Assembly (NCBI GenBank): GCA_037043015.1
Contig: CM073329.1
Span: 14,896,648-14,960,647 of the forward strand
DNA length: 64,000 nt
Source: Bryum argenteum
Lineage: Eukaryota > Streptophyta > Bryopsida > Bryales > Bryaceae
Direction: 5' to 3'
Shown here in pieces: positions 12,156-23,628 of the stretch. Below the pieces are notes generated by a model. It searched no databases, was not told where the DNA came from, and was given only the letters and a program-made list of their open reading frames with translations. Made by a program: the position numbers and the translations under genes. The first letter of the stretch is position 1. Each line of letters opens with the position of its first letter.

Positions 12156-13568
12156 CGTCCATCCGGCGTCACGCCTCGCTCTCTCCCTCAGGTATTACTT
12201 TTCACGCCTAACTGAATGTTTTGGTGACTTTTGGCCTGTTGGAGTTATTGGGGTAGGAAAATGAACTAAGGACAAAAGTTATTTTAGAGAGCGATCTCTG
12301 TCCACAAAGATGTAGTAGTCTACGTTTACATACGTCATTGGAGTCGGTGAAAAAAAAATCCTGCTTCGAAACAATCACCAATAATCCTTCAAGTAACAGG
12401 TTGGCACTTGGCCGCGACTGCAATATGGAATTGAGATTTCCTTGATCATGATGCACCGGTAACTTCAAGAACATGGTTTGCACGGAGCTCGACGTTCCGT
12501 TGCAACTCGGGCACAATCGGAGACACAGTAGATTGAAGGCTTGGCCCATGTTGCATTTTGGGTACATGCCAACCCTCAACCAGTCACTGTGTCAACAACT
12601 CCCAAAACATGGTGCCACGAGGAGGGGAACAAGCTCTCACCTCCGCATTGGGTTTCCTACAAGATTCTTATATCTCCCTGAGTTTCACCAATCGGTCATA
12701 TAGTGACATGTAGAATTTCCTCGCAAATTTTTTCGTATTATTCCGTAGAGAGGCATCAATACAAATCTGAGAGTTGTTCCATAAAGTCATACACTGACAA
12801 ATTTTGTTGCCCGTTCTGCAAATATAATTGCATATTCTTTGTAACATAGTTTGTCGAAGGCTAATTGTTTTTTTGTGAGTTAACACGCTTTTATGATATG
12901 CTTTCGTTCACCGATTTCCCTATAATGGCATTTTGTAACCAGTGTGTTTTTAAAATACGCTTTGAATTGTTTTTTTGTCTTTTATACTTCTCAAATTCGA
13001 TTATTATTCTTCAGTAAATTTGTTTATTTGCAACAGTGTATGTATTCAATTAACTTGAACTTCTAGTGTCTATCTTTGCGAGCGCATGTATTCAAGTAAC
13101 TCGAGCTCACAGTAACTACTATCACAGCATTCACAGATTAATAATACATTGTTGTGCTCAACAAACATTACGGTGTACCTACGATGGGATAAGAGATATA
13201 AATACTTTATATAATTGTAGCGGTGATGTGTTAAACAAGACCTAGTTTGAAAAAAAATACTGTGTAAGTGCGTACATCGTTTGCTACTATAACATCAAAC
13301 TTGTTTCAAACTTAGCGGTTTTAATGTCATATTCTTGAGCAAGCGTATTTTTAAGCAATAGATCAGAGATATCCAAAAGCATCTACATATTATCAAATGA
13401 GCAATAAAAAGGAAATCGGTACTGATGCCGTTCATTTTAAGAAGTGGAGCCATCATCAGTAGACTACCTGATAGTGTCTGTGAGGATTTTTATTTTATTA
13501 TTTTATTTTAATTTCGTTTCTTCTAAAACAGTCGATGCCGAGAATCGACCTCAGATTTAGTGCAAATA
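12156..13568. other. Non-coding stretch before the large CACTA element
   Basis: AT-rich sequence with only short chance frames. Nothing is recognised up to the CACTA end at 13,569. Confidence 0.4.
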
Positions 13569-13598
13569 CACTACAAGAAAAACAGACAGTGAATCAAC
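13569..13598 (+). repeat. Left terminal inverted repeat of the large CACTA element
   Basis: It starts with the canonical CACTACAAGAAAA and matches the reverse complement of 29,398-29,427 at 25 of 30 positions. The preceding ATA is the left copy of the target duplication. Confidence 0.75.
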
Positions 13599-15966
13599 TG
13601 ATAGCGAAGAGAACTCACTTGATCGAACCTCTTGAATTGGACGTCTTGATTCGGACGTGATGAAGACTTTTCAGTTGATTTAGTGTGAGGACGTCCACGT
13701 TGGTCATCGATGTGGGAGATTGGTGAAACATGGGTGACACTATGGCGTCTGACGCGGACGACTGACGTGTGAAGTCCGAGGAGCCCCGTGGAGGGTATCG
13801 ATGACTGTGTCGACAAGGTGGCCGTGACATGGCGACGCGGAAAGACATGGGGGGCTCCTACGTGTATAAGGGTAGCGATGTTCTGTAAGAGAGACAGATG
13901 TTCGGACGTAGAGGGCGCTGCAATTAGGGTTAGAGTTCTCGCGAAGACATCAGGGAGCGTCTCCTGAGGCATTAGCGGATAACAGCCCATCAAACCCCAT
14001 GGAGACATGTGTGATGTGGTCATTGTATTTCCCGGGTGATCCTAGGTTCTCAGATGGGGACATGTGTTCAAATTCTGTTGGAGGTCGGTGGTACGCGAAT
14101 ATTGCGGTCACTCTATCCGCCGACATCAAATGAAGTAGAGCTACGTGTTACATCTGGGGTGGCGGTGTGGTACGAACATGTACCGAATCAGGCATGGATT
14201 TTAGGGTATGTTATAGGGTTGCGGTTTAGGGTTTAAGTGATTATGTTTGAAGGTCGTGCAGGGATTAGCGGTTGGATGTATCTCATCGCATTATGCATAC
14301 ATGGGTGTCGCTACAGGGGACCGAAATTGAATTTCTACAGAATATGAAGCTGTAAATGCAAGAATGAGTATATCGTTCATAAAAGAGGCAAGTCTCCTAG
14401 TTGTATTAAAAGTGCATGTCTGATTTATATTAGGTCCTGTGGGCATATCATCAAGGGTAGGTCGAACGGACACTTTATTCACGCCAACCCCTACGGGTCT
14501 GGTGTTCTTCTTCTTCTTCTTCTTCTTCTTCTGCATGTCTGATTTCCAAATTTTACCATGAGCCACCACTACATGGAGTGCATGTAATGGGAAAATTATA
14601 CAAACATTTCCGAAATGGACTCTACCGGATCTAAATACACTTCAGAACTGATTAATTCATGTACCACCTATGTTGGTCATTCTTGGAGGTGTGAGGATGT
14701 GCCGAGAAGAGTGGAAGTGGATATGAGTCTCTGAGAAGTCCTAGTGAATTTGATACACCCGAAGAGCACCACAAGCAGTCTGGAGAGGATTGGACAGTCA
14801 ATCCTCATGGCCGCCAAGTCTGATTAGAACTACGCAAATTGAGTCAGTTTCGGTAACCGGTCATGATTCACTAAATATTACAATGGATTGCAGGTGAGAA
14901 TGAATTGATAAAACATCGAGTGGAATCAGCAGAATGAGCACGACGAATTCATGGTACCTGGAGATGAATGGAGAGCGATGTACTACAGTGCTTTGACACA
15001 TTCAATCGGCACGAATTTTCTTCTTCACAGGTCGCATGCTCTTCTGAGTCAGGTAGGAGGTTGCCAAGCCGCGGTGGATGATGCCTTTCCCCTGCTTGTG
15101 GCGCCCGGGTGGTCCTCTACGGTGGTATCCTGGACATGCATGGAGACTGAGAACTATAGCATGTGATTGAGGTGCAGATTTTCGCACGCCATAACATACG
15201 TGACAATAGCCATACCTGATGTTCCTACGGGGAATCCCCTTTGTCGTGGACTGTATTGGGATCCACGATGGGATTCAAATCAATTTCCGTAAACCTGATA
15301 CCCGCCTGCCCTCCGGAAGAAGTCATCTATATTCACACATAAATAATTTAGACACGGGCTGACAGACACAGAACCTTCAATTCGTACATTTCAGGTTGTA
15401 TGAGAAATCGAGCGACTTACTAAATTCCAGAGAGTTCCACACTCGCCATGTCCGGTTGCGGGTGGCATTGTAGCAGGTGTAGTGACACCACGAGTGAAGC
15501 TAGTCTCCTCGCTATCGAATCAGTTTTCCCTCTTACGTAGTACGGAGAGCTGCAGTTCCAACGCGGTGATTACTGCCTATCCGTCTTCTGTATCGCCGAC
15601 GGGACTGTCACGAATCTCGCTTATCTGCTTCAAAATGATTGCCAGAACGTGGTTAGCGGAGGAGAACATGGAGACTGCGGTAGAGCGTTCCCTGACGATT
15701 GGGGCCGGATCCGAACCTCCTCTATCACGCGAGGTTTGCACACTGTTCTCAGTCCGTGTACTCTGTACTTGCACGGCGCAGTGAGACGAATTCAGGCCAG
15801 GACTTGATGATTTTGCACCGAGAGTGGGCAATATGAATTCTTCGCCAGTGGGTGGACTAGAAGACTTCAGTGCAACGGAGCCACTTTTGCTTCTTCCGGC
15901 ATATCCCTTGTCCCTCGTCATCTCGTCGTAGACCTCCTCGAGTTCGGGAGAACATCCAAGCTGCCT
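13599..15966. other. Left subterminal region of the large CACTA element
   Basis: There is no convincing gene. Short words around GGACG, CGTGATG and GAAGAC recur in the first 300 bases, as expected of subterminal binding sites. A (TTC)n run is listed separately. Confidence 0.4.
14505..14532. repeat. (TTC)n microsatellite
   Basis: Nine consecutive TTC units inside non-coding CACTA sequence. Confidence 0.9.
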
Positions 15967-18865
15967 TCAAAGTCTCTCTCGGATACCGACTTCACCAAGG
16001 GGTCCTGTCCGACCTTTGTTGCGACGGCGAGAATTTGCGAATTTCATCTGCTCCGACTTCTGCCGAAATTTCTCTGAGTCTGCCATTTTCGCAAGTTTCA
16101 GCCATGTTGACAGGGGAACCCATAGTGGTTTCTCCTTCTTGGCCTGGATCAATCGTATCAGCTCATGTCTATATGAAGAGAGGGCATTTCCAATGTGAGT
16201 CCTCAGCCAGGATTGGGAGATTTCTGCGCTATATTCAAAATCATCACTGAGTCTTTTAAGGAGAGTCTGCATTAGCTGGAACGGTTGTTGCCGAATGTCT
16301 ATGTAGGAGGGATGAAGGCCCCTGACTACCTTTGCGAGGGCATCGTTCCAGACTGATATCCCAAGCCCGTAAGGTTTGCCTTCAAGGTTGACATGCACAT
16401 AATGACGTTTCTGGCCTGAGACTTCCCTGAAGTCCGCCTCTTCCTCGCGCTGCGTCTCCCGCTCCCGCCTTTCTCGACGTTGAACATTCTCTGGAACAAG
16501 AGACAGCCGGTGCATTAACCGGTTGGAACGCTTCGCACCAGATCCTTCGTCGCGGAATCCATGTGACGAGCTCTCCTCTTTCTTGATCAAAGCCAGATCG
16601 TGCCCTCTGATCGGCAATTGAGAGTGAGATGCGCTTGTGCCGGTGGAGGGGGGCGTACGTAGGGTTGTCTTATTAGACACTGTCGGACGTCAGACAGACA
16701 CGACATGTCAGACATACATCGAGCCTTAGAATGTCTAATAGAATCTACAGAATCTTTTTTTACAAAAAAGTTACCCTTGATTTACCCTGTCCACGTTGCA
16801 TCCTACGTGGCTGCCACGTGGCCTGTACAACTCAGCAATACGGTGCGCAAATGCGCCACATAGGACAGGACCGGCGTTCGCCTCGGCTGGACCAGCGGTC
16901 GCCTCGTCTGGACCGACGGTCGCCTGAGCTACCGACGTTCGCCCCTTGGCTGCCGACGATCAGAGAGACATTCCGAAAAGTGTGTCTAATAAGACAACCA
17001 TGGGCGTACGTGGCGAGGACAAAGGTGCATACAAACCAATGCCTGCTGAGTGGTCTTGGCGGTGGCCCTGTCTCCCGTGTACGTGCAGATCTGCCGGGTA
17101 TCGACTAAATTCCGTGTCTTTGTCACAAAGACCACGAGAGTCTCTACGTCGAAGTGAAGTGTAGCTTGAGCTCCTCCTATGTTTGCGTCGTCCACGGTCG
17201 GGAGAGTAATGAGACTCGGACTGGCCGCGTGTCCTTTGTTGGCGGGCCTCTCGGTGGTGCACCCTCTGCGAACAAATGGACGTGTCGTGTGGAAGTTAAA
17301 GTAGCATGGACGGACGGACGGAGGACCGTCAAAGGATAACATGAAATGGCTTAAGAGCGAGCATGAAATTCAGATACTAAAGATAATATCGGGTTTTGCC
17401 GAGGGTAATTATTCCTTGAATGTGTACTCATGCACTATTGTTTACCTCGTCGGAGGAGAAGCGGTATGGGGAGCGAGACTCGGACCACCTCCTCCTTCGT
17501 GGTCGGCGCGAACTTTGTTTCCAATGCTCCCGATTGTCTTCAGAAGAAATGACGTAGTAATCATCGCCACTTACCTCGCGACACCCGAAATCTCTCGTGC
17601 CACCGCATGCAACATTGGCAGGCTGTTTGCGTAGCTCCTTGCTGGCGGTCTTGGAATGCCCTCGTGGACTAACGCCTTCCTGAACGGGCCAGTCCTGGAC
17701 AGTGTAGTCTTCAAGGCTAACAGGTTCTGACGATAGAAGAGGAGACACTACAAACAAAGACACGAAACATAAGTGAGAATATTAGACACGTGACTGAACC
17801 ATTCAGACTGGAGCATGGACGTTGTTGTGCAGGACATGGTCATATTCCAACATGATGAGAACGTAAGGTTCTTGGAGACATATTAGTACGGATCAGGACA
17901 AAGTATGCCTTGTATTGGCTGCAAAACAATATGTTGGCTACCACGGGTAGACCAGTACGTGCTGGAGAATGAATAGTATTGTAGTAGTTGGTGGTGGCCT
18001 TAGCGTATGTTAGTGGTGATTACGCAGTAAGGTAATCAATACACGTTACAATCAATGCAGTGGAGTAGAGGTAGTGGAACACTTACTTCAGATAGCCTGT
18101 AATGAAGATAGATTAAAATAGAAAATTAAATTTGTTTGGAAGAACAGGAATTTTTTATTTGAAATTTACAAGGTGGAATGAGATCAAATATGCAAAGGAG
18201 ATAAGAGAGTGACTGTGATGTAAAAGGAAAACTGATCAAAATACGGGGAAGGCTCTGAAGGCTACGGGATAAGGGGATGACATCTATGTCGGGCCCGGAC
18301 ATTGGGAGACATAGCTCGGTGAAGCTTTCTAGAATTGTTAAAGATCTCCGCTACGGTGACTGTGCAAACTATATCGCTGAACTTTAAAGACCTCCTTCTT
18401 GCAATAACCGTGTCTTCTGATTCTCCTAAGTGTACAATTCAAGATGGAACCGGCATCGCCAAAAACCCGAGCACAGTTTAGGTCGGGTAAGTCTAAGTGA
18501 TAGCTGAAAGCATGGTCAGAGGAACGAACCTGTGCGATTGATAGATGTCGAGTTCTTTGACGGTTTCTCTGAGGAAGGAATAGAGGACGACGTAGGCAGT
18601 GAGCTCCTAGATGACAACGCACGGTGCTCTTCCAAAACTTCTGCACATGCATGAGGTGGAGGCGGAAGTTTCTTCCTACCTCTACTTTGGGTGGAGCCGA
18701 GAGATGCAGCCGACTTCGTGGACACGGAAGGATTGGGCAGATGCACAGTTTTGTCTTCAGATGTGGAGTAGTACTACATTTACTTGCGCTGCAATTCGTC
18801 ACCTTCAACGGGGGCTTCAAAGCCCATGCCTGAGGGGTCCGCTTCGGCTTCGGGCGGGGAGCCAT
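15967..18865 (-). pseudogene. TnpA-like protein of the CACTA element, interrupted by a MITE
   Basis: The 3' part (15,967-16,660 on the minus strand) resembles the plant Ptta/En/Spm transposase domain: KPYGLGISVWNDALAKVVRG, then WLRTHIGNALSSYRHELIRL and a basic EKFRQKSEQMKFANSRRRNK tail. TnpA-type proteins bind subterminal repeats and assist the transposase. Upstream open segments look like earlier exons of the same gene: an Arg/Ser-rich piece (about 17,002-17,262), another at 17,428-17,763, and a Ser/Pro/Lys-rich piece at 18,516-18,865 beginning MAPRPKPKRTPQAW. The reading frame enters the MITE at 17,001 and resumes in frame at 16,650 once the MITE and one copy of its target duplication are ignored. 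So the MITE landed in an exon. Upstream exon borders are not resolved. Confidence 0.6.
16661..17001. mobile_element. MULE-type MITE with perfect 10-bp target duplication
   Basis: Terminal inverted repeats are AGGGTTGTCTTATTAGACAC at 16,661-16,680 and its complement at 16,982-17,001, matching at 19 of 20 positions. GGGCGTACGT is duplicated exactly on both sides (16,651-16,660 and 17,002-17,011). A 9-11 bp duplication points to the Mutator-like superfamily. There is no coding capacity. It interrupts the TnpA-like gene. Confidence 0.85.
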
Positions 18866-20142
18866 CTAGATTAATAAGACACTCTTCTAGTAAAAGGCTA
18901 CTGACTTCAGCGAGTGGAGATGACTGCAAAACAATTTCACGGAGTGCGCTGGACTAGAAACAAGCTTCCAAGAGGCGTTATTGCTACTTAAGACTGGACT
19001 GATTAGTTGCATTTCAAGCATGGGGCAAAGACTGCGCTAGTTACGGAGTGTTAGGCAATGCATTCCGAACATAAACATAATGATAATTATGCAAGGCCAA
19101 AAACAATGATTGACTTGTGTGTCCAACATACCTTCACGTGGTGGACTTCAACTATACCCACCAGAGCCTCACAATTTTACTAATGTGCTAGAATCGTGGT
19201 GAGGAGTATGTTGATTATCCCTAAGATGATCAGCGAAGTGAAGACTGGCATAAAGAGTAGGAATTAGGTCGTGGCGATGACGGCGTTCCTTCTGTAATCT
19301 GAACAGGACTGGGACCTAGGGATCATGGACCACTTGGGCTACAACATGCAGAGGCCAAGGAGGTGCAAAGGAAACATATGCTACAATGACACTAACATGG
19401 AAATCAGAGGAGAGAGGTGATTGATGGGTCGGAGTAACCTAATGGGGGAAACGAGGCACCCGGGGAGGTAATCGACGAGGGGAAAAATTTTGGGCAGCTT
19501 CATGCTAGCATGGCGATACCGGATGCAGTCCGACGGTAGGGATGAACAGGAATCATGCGAATACGTCCACGGCGATCTACGCCGTTCAGGAATGGCTGCG
19601 GATCCATGGACGCCAAGATCAGTGCAGCGCCAAGGGGATGACAGATCAAACTGGTGAAATCAAGATGAATAGCACTATGCTGTCTAGCATACCTCTACAG
19701 GCATGGCGTACTTAAGGAGCACCGCCTTCTCCGCGTCGTAACTAGAATAATGGGCGTGTATTCAATGCGATGTACGAATTGTTTGGTCACATTGATTCAT
19801 TACCGTTCTCTCCATTGGAATAGAACATACAATCGACCTTAGAATGACACCCTTGTGCTCCTGACACATGATAGCTCTACAAATCGGGAGCCGTTGGATG
19901 TGGGAAAAAAATCCCCCCCCCCCCCAACAAAAAGTTAGGAGCCGTTGGATGGGCATACCGATATGTATACGAATATAATATACGGATATAGCATTTCGAA
20001 ACAAAGTCCATATAAAATACAAAATATATATAGGAGTTGTAGATAAAAGACAAAAAATAAACTTGTAGATATTATATAGCATCTTTATATTGACGTGGCT
20101 GCCTCTTTTTGTGAAATGTGGCATGCTTGTCGTTGTTTCATG
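18866..20142. other. Region between the divergent CACTA genes
   Basis: No gene is visible. If the TnpA-like gene (leftward) and the TNP2-like gene (rightward) were divergent, this would have held their promoters. A run of about 13 C lies near 19,912-19,925. It sits between two copies of GGAGCCGTTGGATG (about 19,888 and 19,941), which may be a small local duplication. Confidence 0.35.
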
Positions 20143-20568
20143 TTTACCCCTAAAGTCGAAAGGCCTCAAAACTGCCAGAAACTCTGAAAACTGCCTTCTT
20201 TCAAAGCAAGGTGTAAAATTTCAATATTTGATGTATTTTTGGGGATATAACCGTAAGATCTTCTACCTTACTTGTACATGTACATGGACCCTAAATTTTA
20301 GATTTTAATTCCTTACAGTTAGTGAGATCATAATGGTCAAAGTTGAAAAAAAAAGTTTTTTCTCTTTGTTGCATGATGGGTTTGAAGTGTTTTGTGACCC
20401 AAAAAAACCAATTTTAAGAGTAAATTTGAGCTGAGGCTCTTCAATATTTTGTTCCTTAGTGAGTTAGGATTACACCTATGTTATTCTTACCCTCAAAGAA
20501 CCTATAGAACCTGGAGAAATGCTTGATTTTTCACATGGAGGTATGCTGAAATTTAAATACAAAGGCCC
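20143..20568 (+). repeat. Dispersed repeat R1, copy B (3'-truncated)
   Basis: It begins TTTACCCCTAAAGTCGAAAGG and aligns along its length with copy A (5903-6687, opposite strand). Shared segments include TTACTTGTACATGTACATG and CACATGGAGGTATGCTGAA. Homology stops near 20,568, so about half of the element is missing. Confidence 0.6.
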
Positions 20569-20769
20569 TAACGCCATATTCGTTAAATTGGCCAATCCCT
20601 ATTATTTTGGCCGCTTGAAATAGTGTATATAGCACAAATGAAAACATTGCCATGTAGATAAATACATCAAAATCAACATGCATTGAGAGGACTTAAATAA
20701 ATACTTAATATATTTTCCCATATAACAAATACTTAACACATTTTTTATGTGTATTTAAATTTACTATAC

Positions 20770-21345
20770 AAATACGGTATATTTCTGCATCTTATTATAT
20801 ATTTCTTTACAAAAAGTAGATTCCTTGCATCTTACGTATGATTCTTTACAATAACAGTATAACTCTTTACACTAAGTGTATATTTTTTTACACTTATTGT
20901 ACATTTCTTTTAAAGTATTACATACATCTTTACAATCATTCCTTTACGAATACTAGTATTTCTTTACAAATAGTATGTATTTCAATTATCGTATTGTACA
21001 CTAACCGTTTGATTCTTTACAAATATACAGTTTTTCCTTACAATTAGGGTGTAGGGTTCTCTACGGTAAGCGTAGAATTCATTACTATTCAATGTATATT
21101 TCTTTACACTTATTGTACATTTCTTTAAAAGTATTGAATACTTCTTTACAAACATTCTTGTACGAATATTGGTACTTCTTTACAAATACTATGTATTTCA
21201 ATTATCGTATTGTATACTAACCAAATACTGGTACTTCTTTACAAATATACAATGTTTCTTTACAATTAGTGTATTAGTTCTTTACAATAACCGTATAATT
21301 CTTTACACCAAGTGTATATTTCTTTTTGTACATTTCTTTGTTTTA
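20770..21345 (+). repeat. AT-rich minisatellite built on TTCTTTACA
   Basis: A word close to TTCTTTACA recurs roughly every 20-30 bases. On a larger scale the block containing CACTTATTGTACATTTCTTT (near 20,891) repeats about 216 bases later (near 21,107), giving a two-unit higher-order duplication. Open frames here come from low complexity and are not genes. Confidence 0.7.
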
Positions 21346-22365
21346 TTTTCAAACAGATCTTATAAGGCATTCACCTAGGGTTTCAATCATAGAATGCAAC
21401 CAACCCTTTGAAATTAATATGGTGTAGATGTGCAAATTCATATGGTGCAGCTTGTTGACGAAATATTTTTCTCTACCCTCTTTGGCTAGTTGTTAGCTTT
21501 TTTGTTGCTATCTATATTTGTGTGCGCTTGTACTTTACACAATAATGTAGGTTGTGTTCTTTGTTGTATCAGTGTTGCTATATCTTGTAAGATGGTTTTG
21601 TCTTGATCGTTATTATGTTGGATAGGGTGTTTGAGTTGTGTTTCAGTATTGTACATGCCATTTCAACAACCTATAAAATTGTGTGCGGCAACAATTTACT
21701 TGATTTCTGAAGTATTACAAGCAGCTTATCAACACCATAAGAAGCTCGTCAGTATGATTGAGAGCTCATTATTACTTAGTAACACAACTGAAAGTAGGTT
21801 CTTCAAATATTATAATTTTTACCCATTTCGAATATTTAGAAACATCATATGCATACTTGTACTATTTTGGAGGAATTGCAGTTGCTATTGTATGCTTTGA
21901 ATGTAGTTCTTAGGGTACTAAAACAATTGTGTTGAGAAGTTATAACCTCAATTCCTTTAAAATGACAATATTACGGTAAAATGGCACGATTTTGGGTGAG
22001 AAAATGAGAAAAGCATGAAAAGATATACGTGAAATGGGGACGTTTTGGAGATAATGTGGAAAAAAGGAAGTCATATTGGCAGAATTGTCAAAAAAGGGAG
22101 TCATTTAGCACAATTGTAAATATCGACCAAAATGAAAATCAAAATATAAAACAGAATACAAATAAGTCCTAAATCTCTAAGTGTAGGAAATATTAACCAA
22201 CAATCCTAAACCAAACACATAAACAAAGTAGCTAGTCCATTGTCTTTGTAATTGTCTTGCAAAGGATAAAAAATTGAATAATATGAGAGTGTTAGCAAAA
22301 AAAAACAACAAAAACTATTTCAGTAAAATAACACAATAATAGAATAGAATAAAATATTTATAATC
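21346..22365. other. AT-rich non-coding stretch
   Basis: Only short chance frames are present. It lies downstream of the dioxygenase-like gene, which is on the minus strand, and may include its 3' region. Confidence 0.4.
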
Positions 22366-23620
22366 TCAATAAGTATAATATAAAATATAACTGACCCGTG
22401 TGGAGAAATATTTATCATTGGCACTTATGTAGCGTTGCCCAACATTGCTAGTTGGATCTTGCAAGGCCCTCTTCAATCCTGCAATGTAGTCATGTTTCTG
22501 TATGAATGTCATTCTAAGAACTCCCGGCGCCTTCGAAGAAGAAGTGCAATGAAATGTTGTAGCTCCATTGATTATTAAACCAGCTCCATTCTCACAGCTA
22601 AATCGGATTTTATACTGAGGAAGACAAAATGAAGGCATATCCTCCACCTCTACACCTCCACCTGCAAATTTTTATTTTCAAGACAAGAATTTTAAAACAG
22701 CATGTAATGCAAAATATATAAGAATTGACTTGAATATTAAGACAATTAAAAATTAACCAAAGTAATTCAAAAAAATATAATAAAAAAGTTCGAGAAATAT
22801 TTGAAAGAGCAAACTTACCAGGGTGCAACCATACAATGATGCCATATCTGTAGTCGTTGGGGTCATTATGGGGAAGACAATTGTAGTCTTTTGTAATTGC
22901 AAACGCAGTAAATGGAGTGCCACCAAATCGGCCATTGGCTCTATGTAAGCCTTCATTTACCAAAATATCTTTAAAATCCCTCATAGCCTCTGGAAATATT
23001 GTGTGAAAATATCCACACATTCTTCGTATGAATACCTCGAATAAGTGAGCTAACTCTCAATGCTCTGGAACAAACCTGTACAAAAAACGAACATTTAATG
23101 ACGTTTTATTAAAAATCAGATTCATATAAATCAAAATAAAGAAAATTGAAAATATTTTGAAATCTCACCAACCGCAAGTGGCATTATAGTACATGTCAAA
23201 CATAATCATTTTTGTCTCGCTAATCCGCTTTCCTCAGGTCACAACCTTGCCGTACATCTCTAAGACCGATGCCATTTTGTAGAGAGATGGAATTTCATCC
23301 GGAGGGATGAGGTCGGTGCGGAAAAGTGCTACAGAATTTTTCGCCAGTACATTCTTCTCTACAACCAACATAGATCCATCCACTAAATCGAAATTGTTCT
23401 TTTCCTCCTCGAAAATATATTGAGGAGGGTCGGTATAGTACTTCTGTGGCCTATAGATCTGTAAAAATAAACACACATAAATTATTGGTAAAATATAATC
23501 CATTAAGAAATATCGAATTAATATGCAAAACATTGAAAATACCTTAGAAACCTTCAATGTGGAAATCTCAAAACTCTTCGGCTCGGAGATACTATGCTGC
23601 GCCTTGTAATGATCAGCCAT
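22366..23620 (-). pseudogene. Decayed 2-oxoglutarate/Fe(II) dioxygenase-like gene, possibly TET/JBP-like
   Basis: Four exons join in phase on the minus strand: 23,543-23,620, 23,169-23,458, 22,819-23,075 and 22,366-22,661, about 306 codons in all. The start is ATG at 23,620. The third exon has FTAFAITKDYNCLPHNDPND, with a HxD iron-ligand motif followed by YGIIVWLHPG. The fourth has a downstream His (ATTFHCTSS) and, 10 residues later, an Arg (GVLRMTF). This matches the HxD...H...R layout of the double-stranded beta-helix dioxygenases. Two in-frame TGA stops (23,234-23,236 and 23,057-23,059) break it; both differ from CGA (Arg) by one C-to-T change at a CpG. Assignment to the TET/JBP nucleic-acid branch is a guess from the HxDxND spacing and the transposon setting; another 2OG oxygenase family is possible. 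Introns have clear GT-AG ends. Confidence 0.5.
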
Positions 23621-23628
23621 GCCCTTGA

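Noticed and set aside
20838..21378. Several hydrophobic 69-codon frames
   Set aside because: They are Phe/Ile/Tyr-rich products of the AT-rich TTCTTTACA repeat, not membrane proteins.
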